In this document: positions 1-9,792 of the stretch, piece after piece
Position numbering within the stretch: the stretch's first letter is position 1
Layout of the letters: each line of letters starts with the position of its first letter
Assembly (NCBI RefSeq): GCF_001513955.1
Contig: NZ_KQ948144.1
Span: 626,853-690,852, forward strand
Reading direction: 5' to 3'
DNA length: 64,000 nucleotides
Source of the DNA: Streptomyces pseudovenezuelae
Lineage (GTDB): Bacteria > Actinomycetota > Actinomycetes > Streptomycetales > Streptomycetaceae
The notes under the pieces: model-generated
What the model saw: the letters and a program-made list of their open reading frames with translations, nothing else
The model's database searches: none
Told to the model about the DNA's origin: nothing
Position numbers and translations under genes: made by a program

Positions 1-646
1 GTTCGCCCGGATCGCCGAGGAGGCGGGGGCGGACGCGCTGCTGGTTCTCCCGCACTACCTGGTCGCCGCCCCGCAGGACGGGCTGGTCGCCCAGCTGGAG
101 CAGATCGCGGCCCGCACGCGGCTGCCGCTCATCGCCTACCAGCGCGGTCAGGTCACCTTCGGCGTGGACGCGTTCCGGCGGGTCGCCGCGATCGACGGGG
201 TCATCGGGCTCAAGGACGGCCACAGCGACCTCGACCGGCTCCAGCGCCTGACCCTCGCCGCCCCCGAGGGCTTCCTGTTCTTCAACGGCGCCTCCACCGC
301 CGAGATCCAGGCCCGCGCCTACGCCACCGTCGGCGTCCCCGCCTACTCCTCGGCCGTCCACGCCTTCGCCCCCGAGATCGCCGGCGCCTTCTTCGACGCG
401 CTGCGCGCCGGCGACAAGGGCGACGGCACGGTCGAGAGGCTGCTGCGCGACTTCTACGTTCCGCTCGTCGAGCTCCGGGACCGGGTGCCCGGGTACGCGG
501 TGTCGCTGGTGAAGGCGGCTGCGCGGCTGCGGGGGCGGCCGGTGGGGCCCGTGCGGGCGCCGCTCACCGACCCGTCGGACGCCGACCTGGCGGACCTTCG
601 CCTGCTGTTGGCCACCGGCCTCGACCTCGTGGGAGCCTCGCTGTGA
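1..646 (+). CDS. kdgD: 5-dehydro-4-deoxyglucarate dehydratase, 5' truncated by window edge
   Basis: This is the C-terminal two thirds of a class I aldolase-fold enzyme of the DHDPS/NAL family. The frame is open from base 2 and the start lies outside the window. The motif LLVLPHYL is followed by IAYQRG, and then by GVIGLKDG, whose lysine (codon 212-214) is the expected Schiff-base residue. The family member with this wording dehydrates and decarboxylates 5-keto-4-deoxy-D-glucarate to 2-oxoglutarate semialdehyde in the cytoplasm. The stop overlaps the GTG of the next gene by 4 bases (GTGA), so it is translationally coupled to glucarate dehydratase, which makes its substrate. The function is well supported by both family motifs and context. 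Confidence 0.9.
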   Translation, partial: FARIAEEAGADALLVLPHYLVAAPQDGLVAQLEQIAARTRLPLIAYQRGQVTFGVDAFRRVAAIDGVIGLKDGHSDLDRLQRLTLAAPEGFLFFNGASTAEIQARAYATVGVPAYSSAVHAFAPEIAGAFFDALRAGDKGDGTVERLLRDFYVPLVELRDRVPGYAVSLVKAAARLRGRPVGPVRAPLTDPSDADLADLRLLLATGLDLVGASL

Positions 647-1932
647 ACCTCACGATCACCGATGTCCGGCTGACGCCGATCCTCGTCGCCGATCCGCCGC
701 TGCTGAACACCCAGGGCGTGCATCAGCCGTACACCCCCCGGCTGATCGTCGAGGTGGAGACCGCCGAGGGGGTCGTGGGGGTCGGGGAGACGTACGGCGA
801 CACCAAGTACCTGGATTTGGCCCGGCCGTTCGCCGCCGAGCTGATCGGACGTCAGGTCGGCGATCTGAACGGACTCTTCACGGTCGCGGACCAGGTGGCG
901 GTGGACTCCTCCCGGGTCTCCGGCCAGGTCGACGTCGGCGGGCTGCGGGGCGTACAGACCGCCGACAAGCTGCGGCTGTCCGTCGTCTCCGGGTTCGAGG
1001 TGGCCTGCCTCGACGCGCTGGGCAAAGCGCTCGGGCTGCCCGTGCACGCGCTGCTCGGGGGCAAGGTGCGGGACGCGGTCGACTACAGCGCGTATCTGTT
1101 CTACAAGTGGGCCGCCCATCCGGAGGGCGTCGTCTGCGAGAAGGACGACTGGGGGGCGGCTGTCGACCCCGCGGGGGTGGTGGCGCAGGCCCGGCTGTTC
1201 ACCGAGCGGTACGGCTTCACGTCCTTCAAGCTCAAGGGCGGGGTCTTCCCGCCGGACGAGGAGATCGCGGCGGTCAGGGCTCTTGCCGAGGCGTTCCCCG
1301 GGCAGCCCCTGCGGCTCGATCCCAACGGGGCCTGGAGCGTGGCGACTTCGCTGCGGGTCGCCGAGGAGCTGGGAGACGTCCTGGAGTACCTGGAGGATCC
1401 CGCGCTGGGGACCGCGGCGATGGCCGAGGTGTCCGCCGGGACGGATGTGCCGCTGGCCACCAACATGTGCGTGACGACCTTCGCGGAGATCAAGGAGGCG
1501 TTCGCCCGGGATGCCGTGCAGGTGGTGCTCTCCGATCACCACTACTGGGGCGGGCTGCGGAACACCCAGCAACTCGCCGCGATCTGCCGGACGTTCGGAG
1601 TGGGGGTGTCCATGCACTCCAACACCCATCTGGGGATCTCGCTGGCCGCGATGACGCATGTGGCGTCCACGGTGCCGAATCTCCACCACGCCTGCGACTC
1701 GCACTATCCGTGGCAGTCCGAGGACGTGCTGACCGAGCGGCTGGTCTTCGAGGGCGGGGCGGTGCGGGTCTCCGACGCGCCCGGGCTCGGGGTCGAAGTC
1801 GACCGGGAGAAGGTGGCGCTCCTGCATCGGCGCTGGCTGGATGACGACGGTTCGCTGCGGGAGCGGGACGACGGCGCGGCGATGCGGGTGGCCGAGCCGG
1901 GGTGGGTCACGCCGGCCGTGCCTCGCTGGTAG
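643..1932 (+). CDS. gudD: Glucarate dehydratase family enzyme (enolase superfamily)
   Basis: A 429-residue enolase-superfamily protein that by family converts D-glucarate (or a related aldarate) to 5-keto-4-deoxyglucarate. Visible landmarks are the catalytic K196-x-K198 (FKLKGG), metal-ligand candidates D226 (LRLDPNG), E251 (EYLEDP) and N274 (ATNMC), and the general base pair D298/H325 (SDHHYW and SMHSNTHLG). This spacing matches the MLE/GlucD subgroup. The GTG start overlaps the upstream kdgD stop, so the two form one operon. Substrate specificity (glucarate versus galactarate or another acid sugar) cannot be settled from sequence; the kdgD neighbour makes an aldarate substrate likely. Confidence 0.88.
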   Translation: MNLTITDVRLTPILVADPPLLNTQGVHQPYTPRLIVEVETAEGVVGVGETYGDTKYLDLARPFAAELIGRQVGDLNGLFTVADQVAVDSSRVSGQVDVGGLRGVQTADKLRLSVVSGFEVACLDALGKALGLPVHALLGGKVRDAVDYSAYLFYKWAAHPEGVVCEKDDWGAAVDPAGVVAQARLFTERYGFTSFKLKGGVFPPDEEIAAVRALAEAFPGQPLRLDPNGAWSVATSLRVAEELGDVLEYLEDPALGTAAMAEVSAGTDVPLATNMCVTTFAEIKEAFARDAVQVVLSDHHYWGGLRNTQQLAAICRTFGVGVSMHSNTHLGISLAAMTHVASTVPNLHHACDSHYPWQSEDVLTERLVFEGGAVRVSDAPGLGVEVDREKVALLHRRWLDDDGSLRERDDGAAMRVAEPGWVTPAVPRW

Positions 1933-2053
1933 GCGGGGGATCCGAGGGACTGCGGAGGTCCGGCGCACCGGGCGGGTCGCGGGTGAGCGGCGGCCCGTTG
2001 TCGGTGGGGTGGTGCAGACTGGCCTGATCGGCACCACGCGCAGGGAGCTCACC

Positions 2054-3205
2054 GTGATCGCGTCCTACGGGAAGGGACCGTCGTACGACAACGGGAAAGC
2101 CGGGCCGTGCCAGGCCCAGGTCGACCCCCTGGACGCCGTGCGCACACCCGGCGATCCGCCCTGGGACGTCTATCTCACCGGCACCGTCTTCCTCGACATC
2201 GTCTTCACCGGGCTCGACTCCGCCCCGGTGCGCGGGACCGAGTCCTGGGCCCGCGGCATGGGGTCGAGCCCCGGCGGCGTGGCGAACATGGCGACGGCCC
2301 TGGCCCGGCTCGGGCTGCGCACCTCGCTGGCCGCGGCCTTCGGCGACGACCACTACGGCGAGTACTGCTGGGACGCCCTGGAGCAGGGTGAGGGCATCGA
2401 CCTCTCCCCCTCCCGCAGGGTGCCCGGCTGGCACTCCCCGGTCACCGTGTCGATGGCGTACGAGGGCGAGCGCACCATGGTCTCCCACGGTCACGAGCCG
2501 CCCCCCGAGGCCGTGCTCGTCCAAGAGGGCGCGCCGGACTGCCCCCCACGCGCGCGTGCGGCCGTGGCCTCGCTGGAGCCGGGCAGGCGCGCCCCCTGGA
2601 TCGCCCAGGCGGCGAGCAACGGCACCCGCATCTTCGCCGACGTCGGCTGGGACGAGACCGGTGCCTGGGACCTGGCCGGCCTCACCGACCTCGCACACTG
2701 CGAGGCCTTCCTGCCGAACGCGGAGGAGGCGATGCGCTACACCGGCGCCGGCTGCCCCCGCGAGGCCGCGCACGCGCTCACCGAGCACGTGCCGCTCGCC
2801 GTGGTCACCCTCGGGGCGGAGGGCGCGTACGCGGTGGACCGGCGTACCGGGGAGGCCGCCGAGGTCCCGGCGATCGAGGTCGAGGCGCTCGACCCGACCG
2901 GCGCCGGGGACGTCTTCGTGGCCGGCTTCGTCACCGGCACCCTCGCGGGCTGGCCGCTGGCGGACCGGCTGGCCTTCGCCGGCCTGACCGCCGCCCTCTC
3001 CGTCCAGGAGTTCGGCGGCTCCCTGTCCGCGCCGGGCTGGGCCGAGATCGGCGCCTGGTGGCGCAAGGTCCAGTCGGTCGCCTCCCAGGACCCCGCCGCG
3101 CTGCGCCGGTACGCCTTCCTGGCGGGCCTGATCCCGGAGGAGACCGCTCCGGGCTGGCCCCTTCGGCGAGCCGTCCCGACGATCGGCTTCGGCCGGTCCA
3201 CCTGA
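2054..3205 (+). CDS. PfkB-family carbohydrate kinase
   Basis: A 383-residue ribokinase/PfkB-fold kinase. The GTG at 2054 is chosen because an AGGGAG Shine-Dalgarno lies 6 bases upstream; the longer open frame would run back into gudD. The N-terminal region has the substrate-side signature (SSPGGVANMATALARLG). Near the C terminus DPTGAGDVFVAGF carries the catalytic aspartate and anion hole of PfkB signature 2. A 121-base gap separates it from the glucarate genes, so it may have its own promoter. The substrate could be a sugar or a nucleoside. Phosphorylation of 2-keto-3-deoxygluconate would fit the neighbours but is only inferred. Confidence 0.85.
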   Translation: MIASYGKGPSYDNGKAGPCQAQVDPLDAVRTPGDPPWDVYLTGTVFLDIVFTGLDSAPVRGTESWARGMGSSPGGVANMATALARLGLRTSLAAAFGDDHYGEYCWDALEQGEGIDLSPSRRVPGWHSPVTVSMAYEGERTMVSHGHEPPPEAVLVQEGAPDCPPRARAAVASLEPGRRAPWIAQAASNGTRIFADVGWDETGAWDLAGLTDLAHCEAFLPNAEEAMRYTGAGCPREAAHALTEHVPLAVVTLGAEGAYAVDRRTGEAAEVPAIEVEALDPTGAGDVFVAGFVTGTLAGWPLADRLAFAGLTAALSVQEFGGSLSAPGWAEIGAWWRKVQSVASQDPAALRRYAFLAGLIPEETAPGWPLRRAVPTIGFGRST

Positions 3206-3207
3206 CC

Positions 3208-3924
3208 TCAGAGGCTCGCGGCCCGCTCCAGCGTGGACAGCACCTGCTCCCGGACCACCTCGCGGGCCTCGGCGGGCAGCGCCCCCACCGCCGTACCGCC
3301 GAGGGCGTCGAGCACGGTGTCGGCGGGTGTGTCGCAGGGCACGCTCCCGCTCAGGAAGTCGTAGCCGTCGCGGACGGCGACGCGCAGTCCGGGGCGCTCG
3401 CCCGGGTGCACGGCGGTCGCCACGACCAGGGGCGGCGGCCCGCCCGGGGCCTCGGTCGCCTTGCGGTAGCCGCTGACCAGCGGTTCATCCCAGTGCAGGC
3501 TCAGCAGCAGTGGCTTCTTGGCGAGCAGCTCGGCGAGGTCGGCCTCGAACGGCCCCTCTGCCGCCAGCACCCGCGCCCGGGCGCCCAGGACCAGTGCCGC
3601 GGGCAGCAGACAGCGCAGGGTGCTGCCGACGATGTTCCCGCCGACCGTGGCGGTCCGGCGCACCGCCCCGGTGCCGATGCCGGCCGCGGCCCGGTGCAGC
3701 ACCTCCGGCACCCGCTCGTCGATCCGGTGCAGCAGGACCGCCGCCCCGAGCTCCCCGGCCCCCAGCACGTTCGCCTCCGGCACCTCGCGCAGCGACACGG
3801 CCTGTTCGGGGAAGCCGTCGCGTTGCCAGGCGGCCCACACGAGCGTGGCGCCGCCGACGGGCACCGCCCCGTCGGTCAGGCACTCCTGGGCCTCGGACAG
3901 GGAGGTGGGCAGACGCAACAGCAC
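3208..3924 (-). CDS. FAD-binding subunit of a molybdopterin dehydrogenase (orphan)
   Basis: A 238-residue protein resembling the medium (FAD) subunit of xanthine/CO dehydrogenases. LLRLPTSLSEAQECL opens the domain, GGATLVWAAW follows, and ATVGGNIVGSTLRCLLPAAL is the FAD-binding TxGGN segment. The GTG at 3924 is preferred because AGGAAG lies just upstream; the longer frame adds an arginine-rich tail that looks non-coding. In this family the protein passes electrons between a [2Fe-2S] subunit and a molybdenum subunit. Neither partner is next to it here, which is unusual. It is convergent with the PfkB kinase and divergent from phoH. Confidence 0.78.
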   Translation of the reverse strand: MLLRLPTSLSEAQECLTDGAVPVGGATLVWAAWQRDGFPEQAVSLREVPEANVLGAGELGAAVLLHRIDERVPEVLHRAAAGIGTGAVRRTATVGGNIVGSTLRCLLPAALVLGARARVLAAEGPFEADLAELLAKKPLLLSLHWDEPLVSGYRKATEAPGGPPPLVVATAVHPGERPGLRVAVRDGYDFLSGSVPCDTPADTVLDALGGTAVGALPAEAREVVREQVLSTLERAASL

Positions 3925-4177
3925 GGTCTTCCTGCTTTCTCCGTACGGACTCCGGGACCACCGCGGCTCTCGCCGCCCTCGAACACACGTGGTAGCGAGC
4001 GCATTCTGCCCCGGGGTGCGGGGGGAGCATGCAGGGCTCACCGCTGCATCGAGGGCGCCCTTGTCGTCGAAAAGCCCTACGGCGTTGTCAGTGCACCGTC
4101 GTACTCTTGAAACCGCGAGGCCGCCTTCTCAGGTGCGGCCGTGACGAGGAGGAACCGCAGGCCTTCAGCGCCGGCCC

Positions 4178-5236
4178 ATGACTCAGACACCCACAGGTCA
4201 CAGCCCCGCGCAGGGGCAGGCGAGAGCACAGTTCACCGTCCCCGCCCAGCACCCCATGGTCTCGGTCCTGGGGTCCGGAGACTCCCTCCTGCGCGTGATC
4301 GAGAAGGCCTTCCCGGCGGCCGACATCCATGTCCGGGGAAACGAGATCAGCGCGACCGGCGCGGCGGCGGACGTCGCCCTCGTCCAGCGCCTGTTCGACG
4401 AGATGATGCTGGTGCTCCGCACCGGACAGCCGATGACGGAGGACGCAGTGGAACGCTCGATCGCCATGCTGCGAGCGAGCGAGAACGGGACGAGCGACGG
4501 CCAGGAGACCCCGGCCGAGGTGCTCACACAGAACATCCTGTCCTCGCGCGGCCGCACCATCCGCCCCAAGACCCTCAACCAGAAGCGGTACGTCGACGCG
4601 ATCGACAAGCACACGATCGTCTTCGGCATCGGCCCCGCCGGTACCGGCAAGACCTACCTCGCCATGGCCAAGGCGGTGCAGGCCCTGCAGTCCAAGCAGG
4701 TCAACCGCATCATCCTGACCCGCCCGGCGGTGGAGGCGGGAGAGCGGCTCGGATTCCTGCCGGGCACGCTCTACGAGAAGATCGACCCCTACCTGCGCCC
4801 GCTGTACGACGCCCTGCACGACATGCTGGACCCCGACTCGATCCCGAAGCTGATGGCCTCGGGGACGATCGAGGTGGCGCCGCTGGCGTACATGAGGGGC
4901 AGAACGCTCAACGACGCCTTCATCATCCTGGACGAGGCCCAGAACACGAGCCCCGAGCAGATGAAGATGTTCCTCACCCGGCTCGGCTTCGACTCGAAGA
5001 TCGTCATCACCGGTGACGTGACGCAGGTCGACCTGCCCAACGGCACCAAGTCCGGGCTGCGGCAGGTGCAGGACATCCTGGAGGGTGTGGAGGACGTGCA
5101 CTTCTCCCGCCTGTCCTCCCAGGACGTCGTACGGCACAAGCTGGTCGGCCGTATCGTCGACGCGTACGAGAAGTACGACACCGAGAACGGTACGGAGAAC
5201 GGCACCCACAAGGGCGGCCGGAACAAGCGGAAGTAG
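4178..5236 (+). CDS. phoH: PhoH-family P-loop ATPase
   Basis: A 352-residue cytoplasmic ATPase of the PhoH family, first gene of a conserved operon with ybeY. Walker A is GPAGTGKT (residues 152-159) and Walker B is ILDEAQN (D252, E253). An N-terminal region of about 110 residues resembles a KH-like domain and the C terminus is polar. The family is linked to RNA metabolism. The purine-rich GAGGAGG at 4146-4152 lies 25 bases before the ATG, too far to be a normal ribosome site, so initiation may use a weak site or the start may need checking. The 253-base divergent gap upstream holds a short GC hairpin near 4120-4142. Confidence 0.93.
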   Translation: MTQTPTGHSPAQGQARAQFTVPAQHPMVSVLGSGDSLLRVIEKAFPAADIHVRGNEISATGAAADVALVQRLFDEMMLVLRTGQPMTEDAVERSIAMLRASENGTSDGQETPAEVLTQNILSSRGRTIRPKTLNQKRYVDAIDKHTIVFGIGPAGTGKTYLAMAKAVQALQSKQVNRIILTRPAVEAGERLGFLPGTLYEKIDPYLRPLYDALHDMLDPDSIPKLMASGTIEVAPLAYMRGRTLNDAFIILDEAQNTSPEQMKMFLTRLGFDSKIVITGDVTQVDLPNGTKSGLRQVQDILEGVEDVHFSRLSSQDVVRHKLVGRIVDAYEKYDTENGTENGTHKGGRNKRK

Positions 5237-5249
5237 ACAAGCCAGCACC

Positions 5250-5747
5250 ATGTCGATCGACGTCAACAACGAGTCCGGAACCGAGGTCGACGAGCAGGCG
5301 ATCCTCGACATCGCCCGCTACGCGCTCGCGCGGATGCGCATCCACCCGCTCTCCGAGCTCTCGGTGATCGTCGTGGACGAAGATGCCATGGAGCAGCTGC
5401 ACATCCAGTGGATGGACCTGCCGGGGCCCACCGACGTCATGTCGTTCCCGATGGACGAGCTCAGGCCGCCCAGCAAGGACGACGACGAGCCCCCGCAGGG
5501 CCTCCTCGGCGACATCGTGCTCTGCCCCGAGGTCGCCAAGAAGCAGGGCGAGGAGGCCGAGACGCAGCACTCCATGGACGAGGAGCTCCAGCTCCTCACC
5601 GTCCACGGCGTGCTGCACCTGCTCGGGTACGACCACGAGGAGCCGGACGAGAAGGCCGAGATGTTCGGTCTGCAGGCGGCCATCGTGGACGGGTGGCGGC
5701 AGGAGAAGGGCCTGACCGGCCCGTCCCCCGCGCCGACCGTCTCATGA
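5250..5747 (+). CDS. ybeY: rRNA maturation endoribonuclease YbeY
   Basis: A 165-residue zinc-dependent RNase that works in 16S rRNA 3'-end maturation and ribosome quality control. The signature [11 protein letters not shown] is at residues 119-129, with H119, H123 and H129 as the three zinc ligands. [10 protein letters not shown] is the other conserved block. The ATG follows the phoH stop by 13 bases. Its own stop overlaps the ATG of the CNNM gene (ATGA), so all three are co-translated. Length and motif order are normal for the family. Confidence 0.95.
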   Translation: MSIDVNNESGTEVDEQAILDIARYALARMRIHPLSELSVIVVDEDAMEQLHIQWMDLPGPTDVMSFPMDELRPPSKDDDEPPQGLLGDIVLCPEVAKKQGEEAETQHSMDEELQLLTVHGVLHLLGYDHEEPDEKAEMFGLQAAIVDGWRQEKGLTGPSPAPTVS

Positions 5748-7051
5748 GCCTGCCCCTCGTCTCCGGCGCGATCGCGCTGGTCGTCGTGGCCTGGCTCGCC
5801 GCCTGCGCGGAGGCGGGTCTCGCCCGCGTCTCCAGCTTCCGCGCCGAGGAAGCCGTGCGCAACGGCCGGCGGGGCAGCGCCAAGCTCGCGCAGATCGCCG
5901 CCGACCCGACCCGCTATCTCAATGTGGCGCTGCTGGTGCGCGTCGCCTGCGAGATGGCGGCGGCCGCCCTGGTCACCTACGCCTGCCTCCAGGAGTTCCC
6001 GGGCACCACCCGCGCCCTGCTGGTCGCGATCGGGGTCATGGTGCTCGTGTCGTACGTGGCGGTGGGGGTGTCCCCGCGCACCATCGGGCGTCAGCACCCG
6101 CTCAACACGGCGACCGCGGCCGCGTACATCCTGCTCCCGCTGGCCCGGATCATGGGCCCGATCCCGTCGTTGCTGATCCTCATCGGCAACGCGCTGACCC
6201 CCGGCAAGGGTTTCCGCCGGGGGCCGTTCGCCTCCGAGGCGGAGCTGCGGGCGCTGGTCGACCTCGCCGAGAAGGAGTCCCTGATCGAGGACGAGGAGCG
6301 CCGCATGGTGCACTCGGTCTTCGAACTCGGCGACACGCTGGTGCGGGAGGTCATGGTCCCGCGGACCGACCTCGTCGTCATCGAGCGCTACAAGACGATC
6401 CGTCAGGCGCTGACCCTCGCGCTGCGGTCGGGCTTCTCGCGCATCCCGGTGTCGGGGGAGAGCGAGGACGACATCGTCGGGATCGTGTACCTGAAGGACC
6501 TGGTCCGCAAGACGCACATCAGCCGGGACGCGGAGAGCGAGCTGGTGTCCACGGCCATGCGGCCCGCCGCCTTCGTGCCCGACACGAAGAACGCCGGTGA
6601 CCTGCTGCGCGAGATGCAGCAGGACCGCAACCACGTCGCCGTCGTCATCGACGAGTACGGCGGCACGGCCGGCATCGTCACCATCGAGGACATCCTTGAG
6701 GAGATCGTCGGCGAGATCACCGACGAGTACGACCGTGAACTGCCGCCGGTGGAGGACCTCGGCGAGGACCGCCACCGGGTCACCGCCCGCCTCGACATCA
6801 CCGACCTCGGCGAGCTGTACGGGCTCGACGAGTACGACGACGAGGACGTGGAGACCGTCGGCGGGCTGCTGGCGAAGGCGCTGGGCCGGGTCCCCATCGC
6901 CGGGGCGTCCGCGGTCGTCGACCTTCCGGACGGGCGCGCCCTGCGGCTGACCGCGGAGGCCGCCGCCGGGCGCCGGAACAAGATCGTGACGGTCCTGGTG
7001 GAGCCGGTGAGCGCCCTCGAACCGGCCGTGGAGGAGAAGGAGTCCGAGTGA
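5744..7051 (+). CDS. CNNM/CBS-domain membrane protein (hemolysin C / CorC-like)
   Basis: A 435-residue integral membrane protein. An N-terminal CNNM (DUF21) domain has about four hydrophobic segments within the first 150 residues. A tandem CBS pair follows ([10 protein letters not shown] near residue 205, and [19 protein letters not shown] near residue 305). A C-terminal CorC_HlyC transporter-associated domain contains the [19 protein letters not shown] block. Relatives are implicated in divalent-cation (Mg/Co) homeostasis; the older name 'hemolysin' is not a demonstrated function. It overlaps ybeY by ATGA and the following YjbR gene by GTGA. Confidence 0.92.
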   Translation: MSLPLVSGAIALVVVAWLAACAEAGLARVSSFRAEEAVRNGRRGSAKLAQIAADPTRYLNVALLVRVACEMAAAALVTYACLQEFPGTTRALLVAIGVMVLVSYVAVGVSPRTIGRQHPLNTATAAAYILLPLARIMGPIPSLLILIGNALTPGKGFRRGPFASEAELRALVDLAEKESLIEDEERRMVHSVFELGDTLVREVMVPRTDLVVIERYKTIRQALTLALRSGFSRIPVSGESEDDIVGIVYLKDLVRKTHISRDAESELVSTAMRPAAFVPDTKNAGDLLREMQQDRNHVAVVIDEYGGTAGIVTIEDILEEIVGEITDEYDRELPPVEDLGEDRHRVTARLDITDLGELYGLDEYDDEDVETVGGLLAKALGRVPIAGASAVVDLPDGRALRLTAEAAAGRRNKIVTVLVEPVSALEPAVEEKESE

Positions 7052-7407
7052 CCCCGCAGGAGCTGCGTGCCCTCTGTCTGTCCTTCAACGCGGTGGTGGA
7101 GGACTTCCCGTTCAACCCCGAGACCTCGGTCTTCAAGGTGCTCGGCAAGCTCTTCGCCCTGACGAACCTGGACGCGCGGCCCCTGACGGTCAACCTCAAG
7201 TGCGATCCCGAGGACGCGATCCGGCTGCGCGCCGACCATGCCGGGCTGATCGTCCCCGGCTACCACATGAACAAGCGCCACTGGAACACCGTCACGGTCG
7301 ACGGCGAGCTCCCGGACCGTCTGGTCCGGGAGCTGGTCGAGGACTCGTACGACCTGGTGGTGGCCGGTCTACCGCGCGCCGAGCGGCTCCGCCTCGACCG
7401 CCCCTGA
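7048..7407 (+). CDS. MmcQ/YjbR-family protein
   Basis: A 119-residue small basic protein of the MmcQ/YjbR family (CyaY-like fold). Conserved pieces are VFKVLGKLFAL, VNLKCDP, and PGYHMNKRHWNTV with the family's HMNKxHW motif. The GTG start overlaps the CNNM stop, making it the last gene of the phoH operon. The molecular role of the family is unknown; some members are annotated as DNA-binding. Its 3' end overlaps the convergent MFS gene by 39 bases. Confidence 0.9.
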   Translation: MTPQELRALCLSFNAVVEDFPFNPETSVFKVLGKLFALTNLDARPLTVNLKCDPEDAIRLRADHAGLIVPGYHMNKRHWNTVTVDGELPDRLVRELVEDSYDLVVAGLPRAERLRLDRP

Positions 7408-8802
7408 GCGCACCCGCAGCCCCACCGCGACCACTGCCGCCGCCGCCAGCACGATGACCGAGTCCAGCGCGAGGACCGTGTGGACGCCGGACAGCAGGTC
7501 GTCCGAGGTGGTGGCGAGGACGCCAAGGAGCGGGATGCCCACGGTGATGCCGACCTGCTGGGTGGAGGTGACCAGGCCGGTGGCCAGGCCCTGCTCCTCG
7601 TCGGGGACACCGGAGGTGACCGTGATGCCGTACGAGATGATCGCGCCGAGGTGGCACATGCTGGCCAGGGAGACGGCGGCCGTGGCGAGCCAGACGGACC
7701 AGTTCCCGGTGTCCAGGCCCAGCAGAGCGGCGATCAGGGCGCCCTGGCCGACGAGGGAGCCGACCAGTGTGCGGCGCGGGCCGAAGCGGCCGATGACCCT
7801 CGGGGCGTAGGTGCCGGCCACCGCCGAGAGGACGCCCTGGACGCCGAAGACCAGGCCGGTCTCGAAGGCGGACAGGTGCAGGATCTCCTGGAGGTAGAGG
7901 GTCAGCACGAAGACGACCGTCGACATCATCGAGAAGGTCACCAGACCGCCGATGTTGCCCCACGCCACCGTGCGGCGGCGCAGCATGGGCAGGGACACCA
8001 GCGGTTGTGCACTGCGGGACTCGACCGTGACGAAGGCGGCGAGCAGCAGCAGGCCCGTGACCAGGCCGACGACGACGTCGGCACGGCCGAAACCGTGGTC
8101 GGCGGCGGTCGACAGGGCGTAGATGAGGGCGAGCAGTCCGCCGGTGACCGTGATCGCGCCGGGTACGTCCAGGCGCGGGCGGTCCGGGGTGCGGGACTCC
8201 GGCAGGAGGGCGGGGGCCAGCGGGAGCACGATCAGGGCGAACAGGGTGAGCAGGCCCATCGTGGAGCGCCAGCCGAGGGTGTCGGTGAGGGTGCCGCCGG
8301 CCACCATGCCGACGGTGAACCCGAGCGAGAGCAGGGTGCCGGAGATGCCCAGGGCGCGGTCGCGGGCGGGGCCCTCGGGGAAGGTCGTGGTCAGCAGGGA
8401 CATGCCGGTCGGCACGATCGCCGCGGCGCCGAGGCCCTGCAGGGCGCGTCCGGCGAGGAAGGACGCCGGGTCCCAGGCGAGGGTCGCGAGCAGGGAGGCG
8501 GCGCCGAACAGGACGAGACCCGCGAGGAAGAGCTTTCTGCGGCCGTACAGGTCTCCCATGCGGCCGAACAGGAGCAGGAAGCCGCCGGACGGCAGCGCGA
8601 ACGCCGTGACCGCCCACTGCAGGGCGGACTGGCTCATGCCGAGGTCGGCGCCGAGGACGGGCAGGGCGACGTTCAGGACGGAGAAGTCCAGCGCGACCAT
8701 GAACTGGGCGGCGCACAGGACGAACAGGACGAGCTTGTCGCGCGTCGACAGCCGGGGGGTGTCGAGTGCGTCGGGAACGGAGGGTGTGGTGTCGATCGCC
8801 AT
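7369..8802 (-). CDS. MFS drug-efflux transporter (DHA2 type)
   Basis: A 477-residue transporter with about 14 hydrophobic segments. Motif D1 is visible at the N terminus (LDFSVLNVALPVLG), and motif A follows segment 2 (GRMGDLYGRRK). This pattern is typical of proton-coupled multidrug exporters in the EmrB/QacA group. The ATG at 8802 is chosen over an upstream in-frame extension with no Met-proximal hydrophobic pattern. It is divergent from an MmyB-like regulator at 8895 with a strong palindrome between them, so local repression is likely. The C terminus runs 39 bases into the convergent YjbR gene. The substrate is unknown. Confidence 0.88.
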   Translation of the reverse strand: MAIDTTPSVPDALDTPRLSTRDKLVLFVLCAAQFMVALDFSVLNVALPVLGADLGMSQSALQWAVTAFALPSGGFLLLFGRMGDLYGRRKLFLAGLVLFGAASLLATLAWDPASFLAGRALQGLGAAAIVPTGMSLLTTTFPEGPARDRALGISGTLLSLGFTVGMVAGGTLTDTLGWRSTMGLLTLFALIVLPLAPALLPESRTPDRPRLDVPGAITVTGGLLALIYALSTAADHGFGRADVVVGLVTGLLLLAAFVTVESRSAQPLVSLPMLRRRTVAWGNIGGLVTFSMMSTVVFVLTLYLQEILHLSAFETGLVFGVQGVLSAVAGTYAPRVIGRFGPRRTLVGSLVGQGALIAALLGLDTGNWSVWLATAAVSLASMCHLGAIISYGITVTSGVPDEEQGLATGLVTSTQQVGITVGIPLLGVLATTSDDLLSGVHTVLALDSVIVLAAAAVVAVGLRVRSGAVEAEPLGAR

Positions 8803-8846
8803 GGGCAAGAGCCTGCGGGCGCCGGAATAGCCGTGGGGAGCCGCAA

Positions 8847-8879
8847 GTTGTGCTGGTGGTGGCACCACCAGGCAACAAC
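8847..8879. promoter_or_regulatory. Palindromic operator between MFS exporter and MmyB-like regulator
   Basis: In the 92-base divergent gap, TGGTGGTG-G-CACCACCA (8854-8870) is a perfect 8-bp inverted repeat around one base. The symmetry extends outward through GTTGT on the left and ACAAC on the right. The position next to both starts fits an autoregulatory operator for the regulator at 8895. The half-site ACCACCAGGCAAC recurs with one change upstream of another regulator at 48495. Confidence 0.6.
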
Positions 8880-8894
8880 GAGGGGGATGCGTTC

Positions 8895-9764
8895 GTGCCC
8901 GAGGTCGTACCCAAGAGTGAGCGGCATCGTGAGCTGCGGGAGTTCCTGATGAGCCGGCGGGCCAGGGTCTCGCCCGCCGAGGCAGGGCTGCCGGACGGCG
9001 GGGCGCGGCGGCGCACGCCGGGGCTGCGGCGCGAGGAGGTCGCGGTGCTGGCCGGGGTGGGGGCCTCCTGGTACCAGTGGCTGGAGCAGGGGCGGGACAT
9101 CTCGGTGTCCCCGCAGGTCCTCGACTCCGTCGGGCGGGTGCTGCGGCTCAGCAACGCCGAGCGGCGCCATCTGTACGTCCTGGCCGGGCTGAACCCGCCC
9201 GCGCCGGAACCGGCGGCCGACCAGGGCTGCGAGGGGCTGCGGCGGCTGATCGAGGCGTGGATGCCGTATCCGGCGCACATCATGGACGCGTACTACAACT
9301 GCGTGCTGTACAACGACGCCGCCGGCTGGGTGCTGGGCATGCGGCCGGAGAACACCCAGAACTGCCTCGTCGACTTCTTCACCGACCCGCTGTACCGGTC
9401 GCGATCGCACAGCTGGGAACAGAACGCGCGTACCGTCGTCGCCCAGTTCCGGGCGGCCGCCTCGGCGCGGCCCGAGGACGAGGGGTTCCAGGACGTGCTG
9501 GCCCGGGTGCGGTCGGCGAGCACCGAGTTCACCGAGCTGTGGGAGCGGCGGGACATCGAGGACGCCGGTGTGATCCGCAAGGAGCTCGACCATCCGCTGG
9601 TCGGACTGCTGTGCGTGGAGTCCACGGCGATGCGGGTACCGGCCCGCCCCGACCTGACGGTGGTCCTGCACACCCCGCTGGACGAGGCCGGCACCGCGGC
9701 CAAGCTGGAGTGGCTGGCCTCACCGGAGGGGCGGCGCGGGGCGATGTACCCCGTGGCGGGATGA
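8895..9764 (+). CDS. MmyB-like XRE-family transcriptional regulator
   Basis: A 289-residue regulator. An N-terminal HTH_31/XRE domain (residues about 8-80) carries the block RRRTPGLRREEVAVLAGVG and then YQWLEQGRD. The C-terminal MmyB-type ligand-binding domain has the typical NDAAGWVLGM and HPLVGLLCVE wording. The GTG at 8895 is selected because AGGGGG lies 8 bases upstream. This family commonly controls a divergent exporter or oxidoreductase; the divergent MFS gene and the palindrome between them support that. The ligand is unknown (a fatty-acid-like ligand has been suggested for the family). Confidence 0.88.
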   Translation: MPEVVPKSERHRELREFLMSRRARVSPAEAGLPDGGARRRTPGLRREEVAVLAGVGASWYQWLEQGRDISVSPQVLDSVGRVLRLSNAERRHLYVLAGLNPPAPEPAADQGCEGLRRLIEAWMPYPAHIMDAYYNCVLYNDAAGWVLGMRPENTQNCLVDFFTDPLYRSRSHSWEQNARTVVAQFRAAASARPEDEGFQDVLARVRSASTEFTELWERRDIEDAGVIRKELDHPLVGLLCVESTAMRVPARPDLTVVLHTPLDEAGTAAKLEWLASPEGRRGAMYPVAG

Positions 9765-9792
9765 CCCGGGGTTCGGTTCGTATGCTCCTGTC

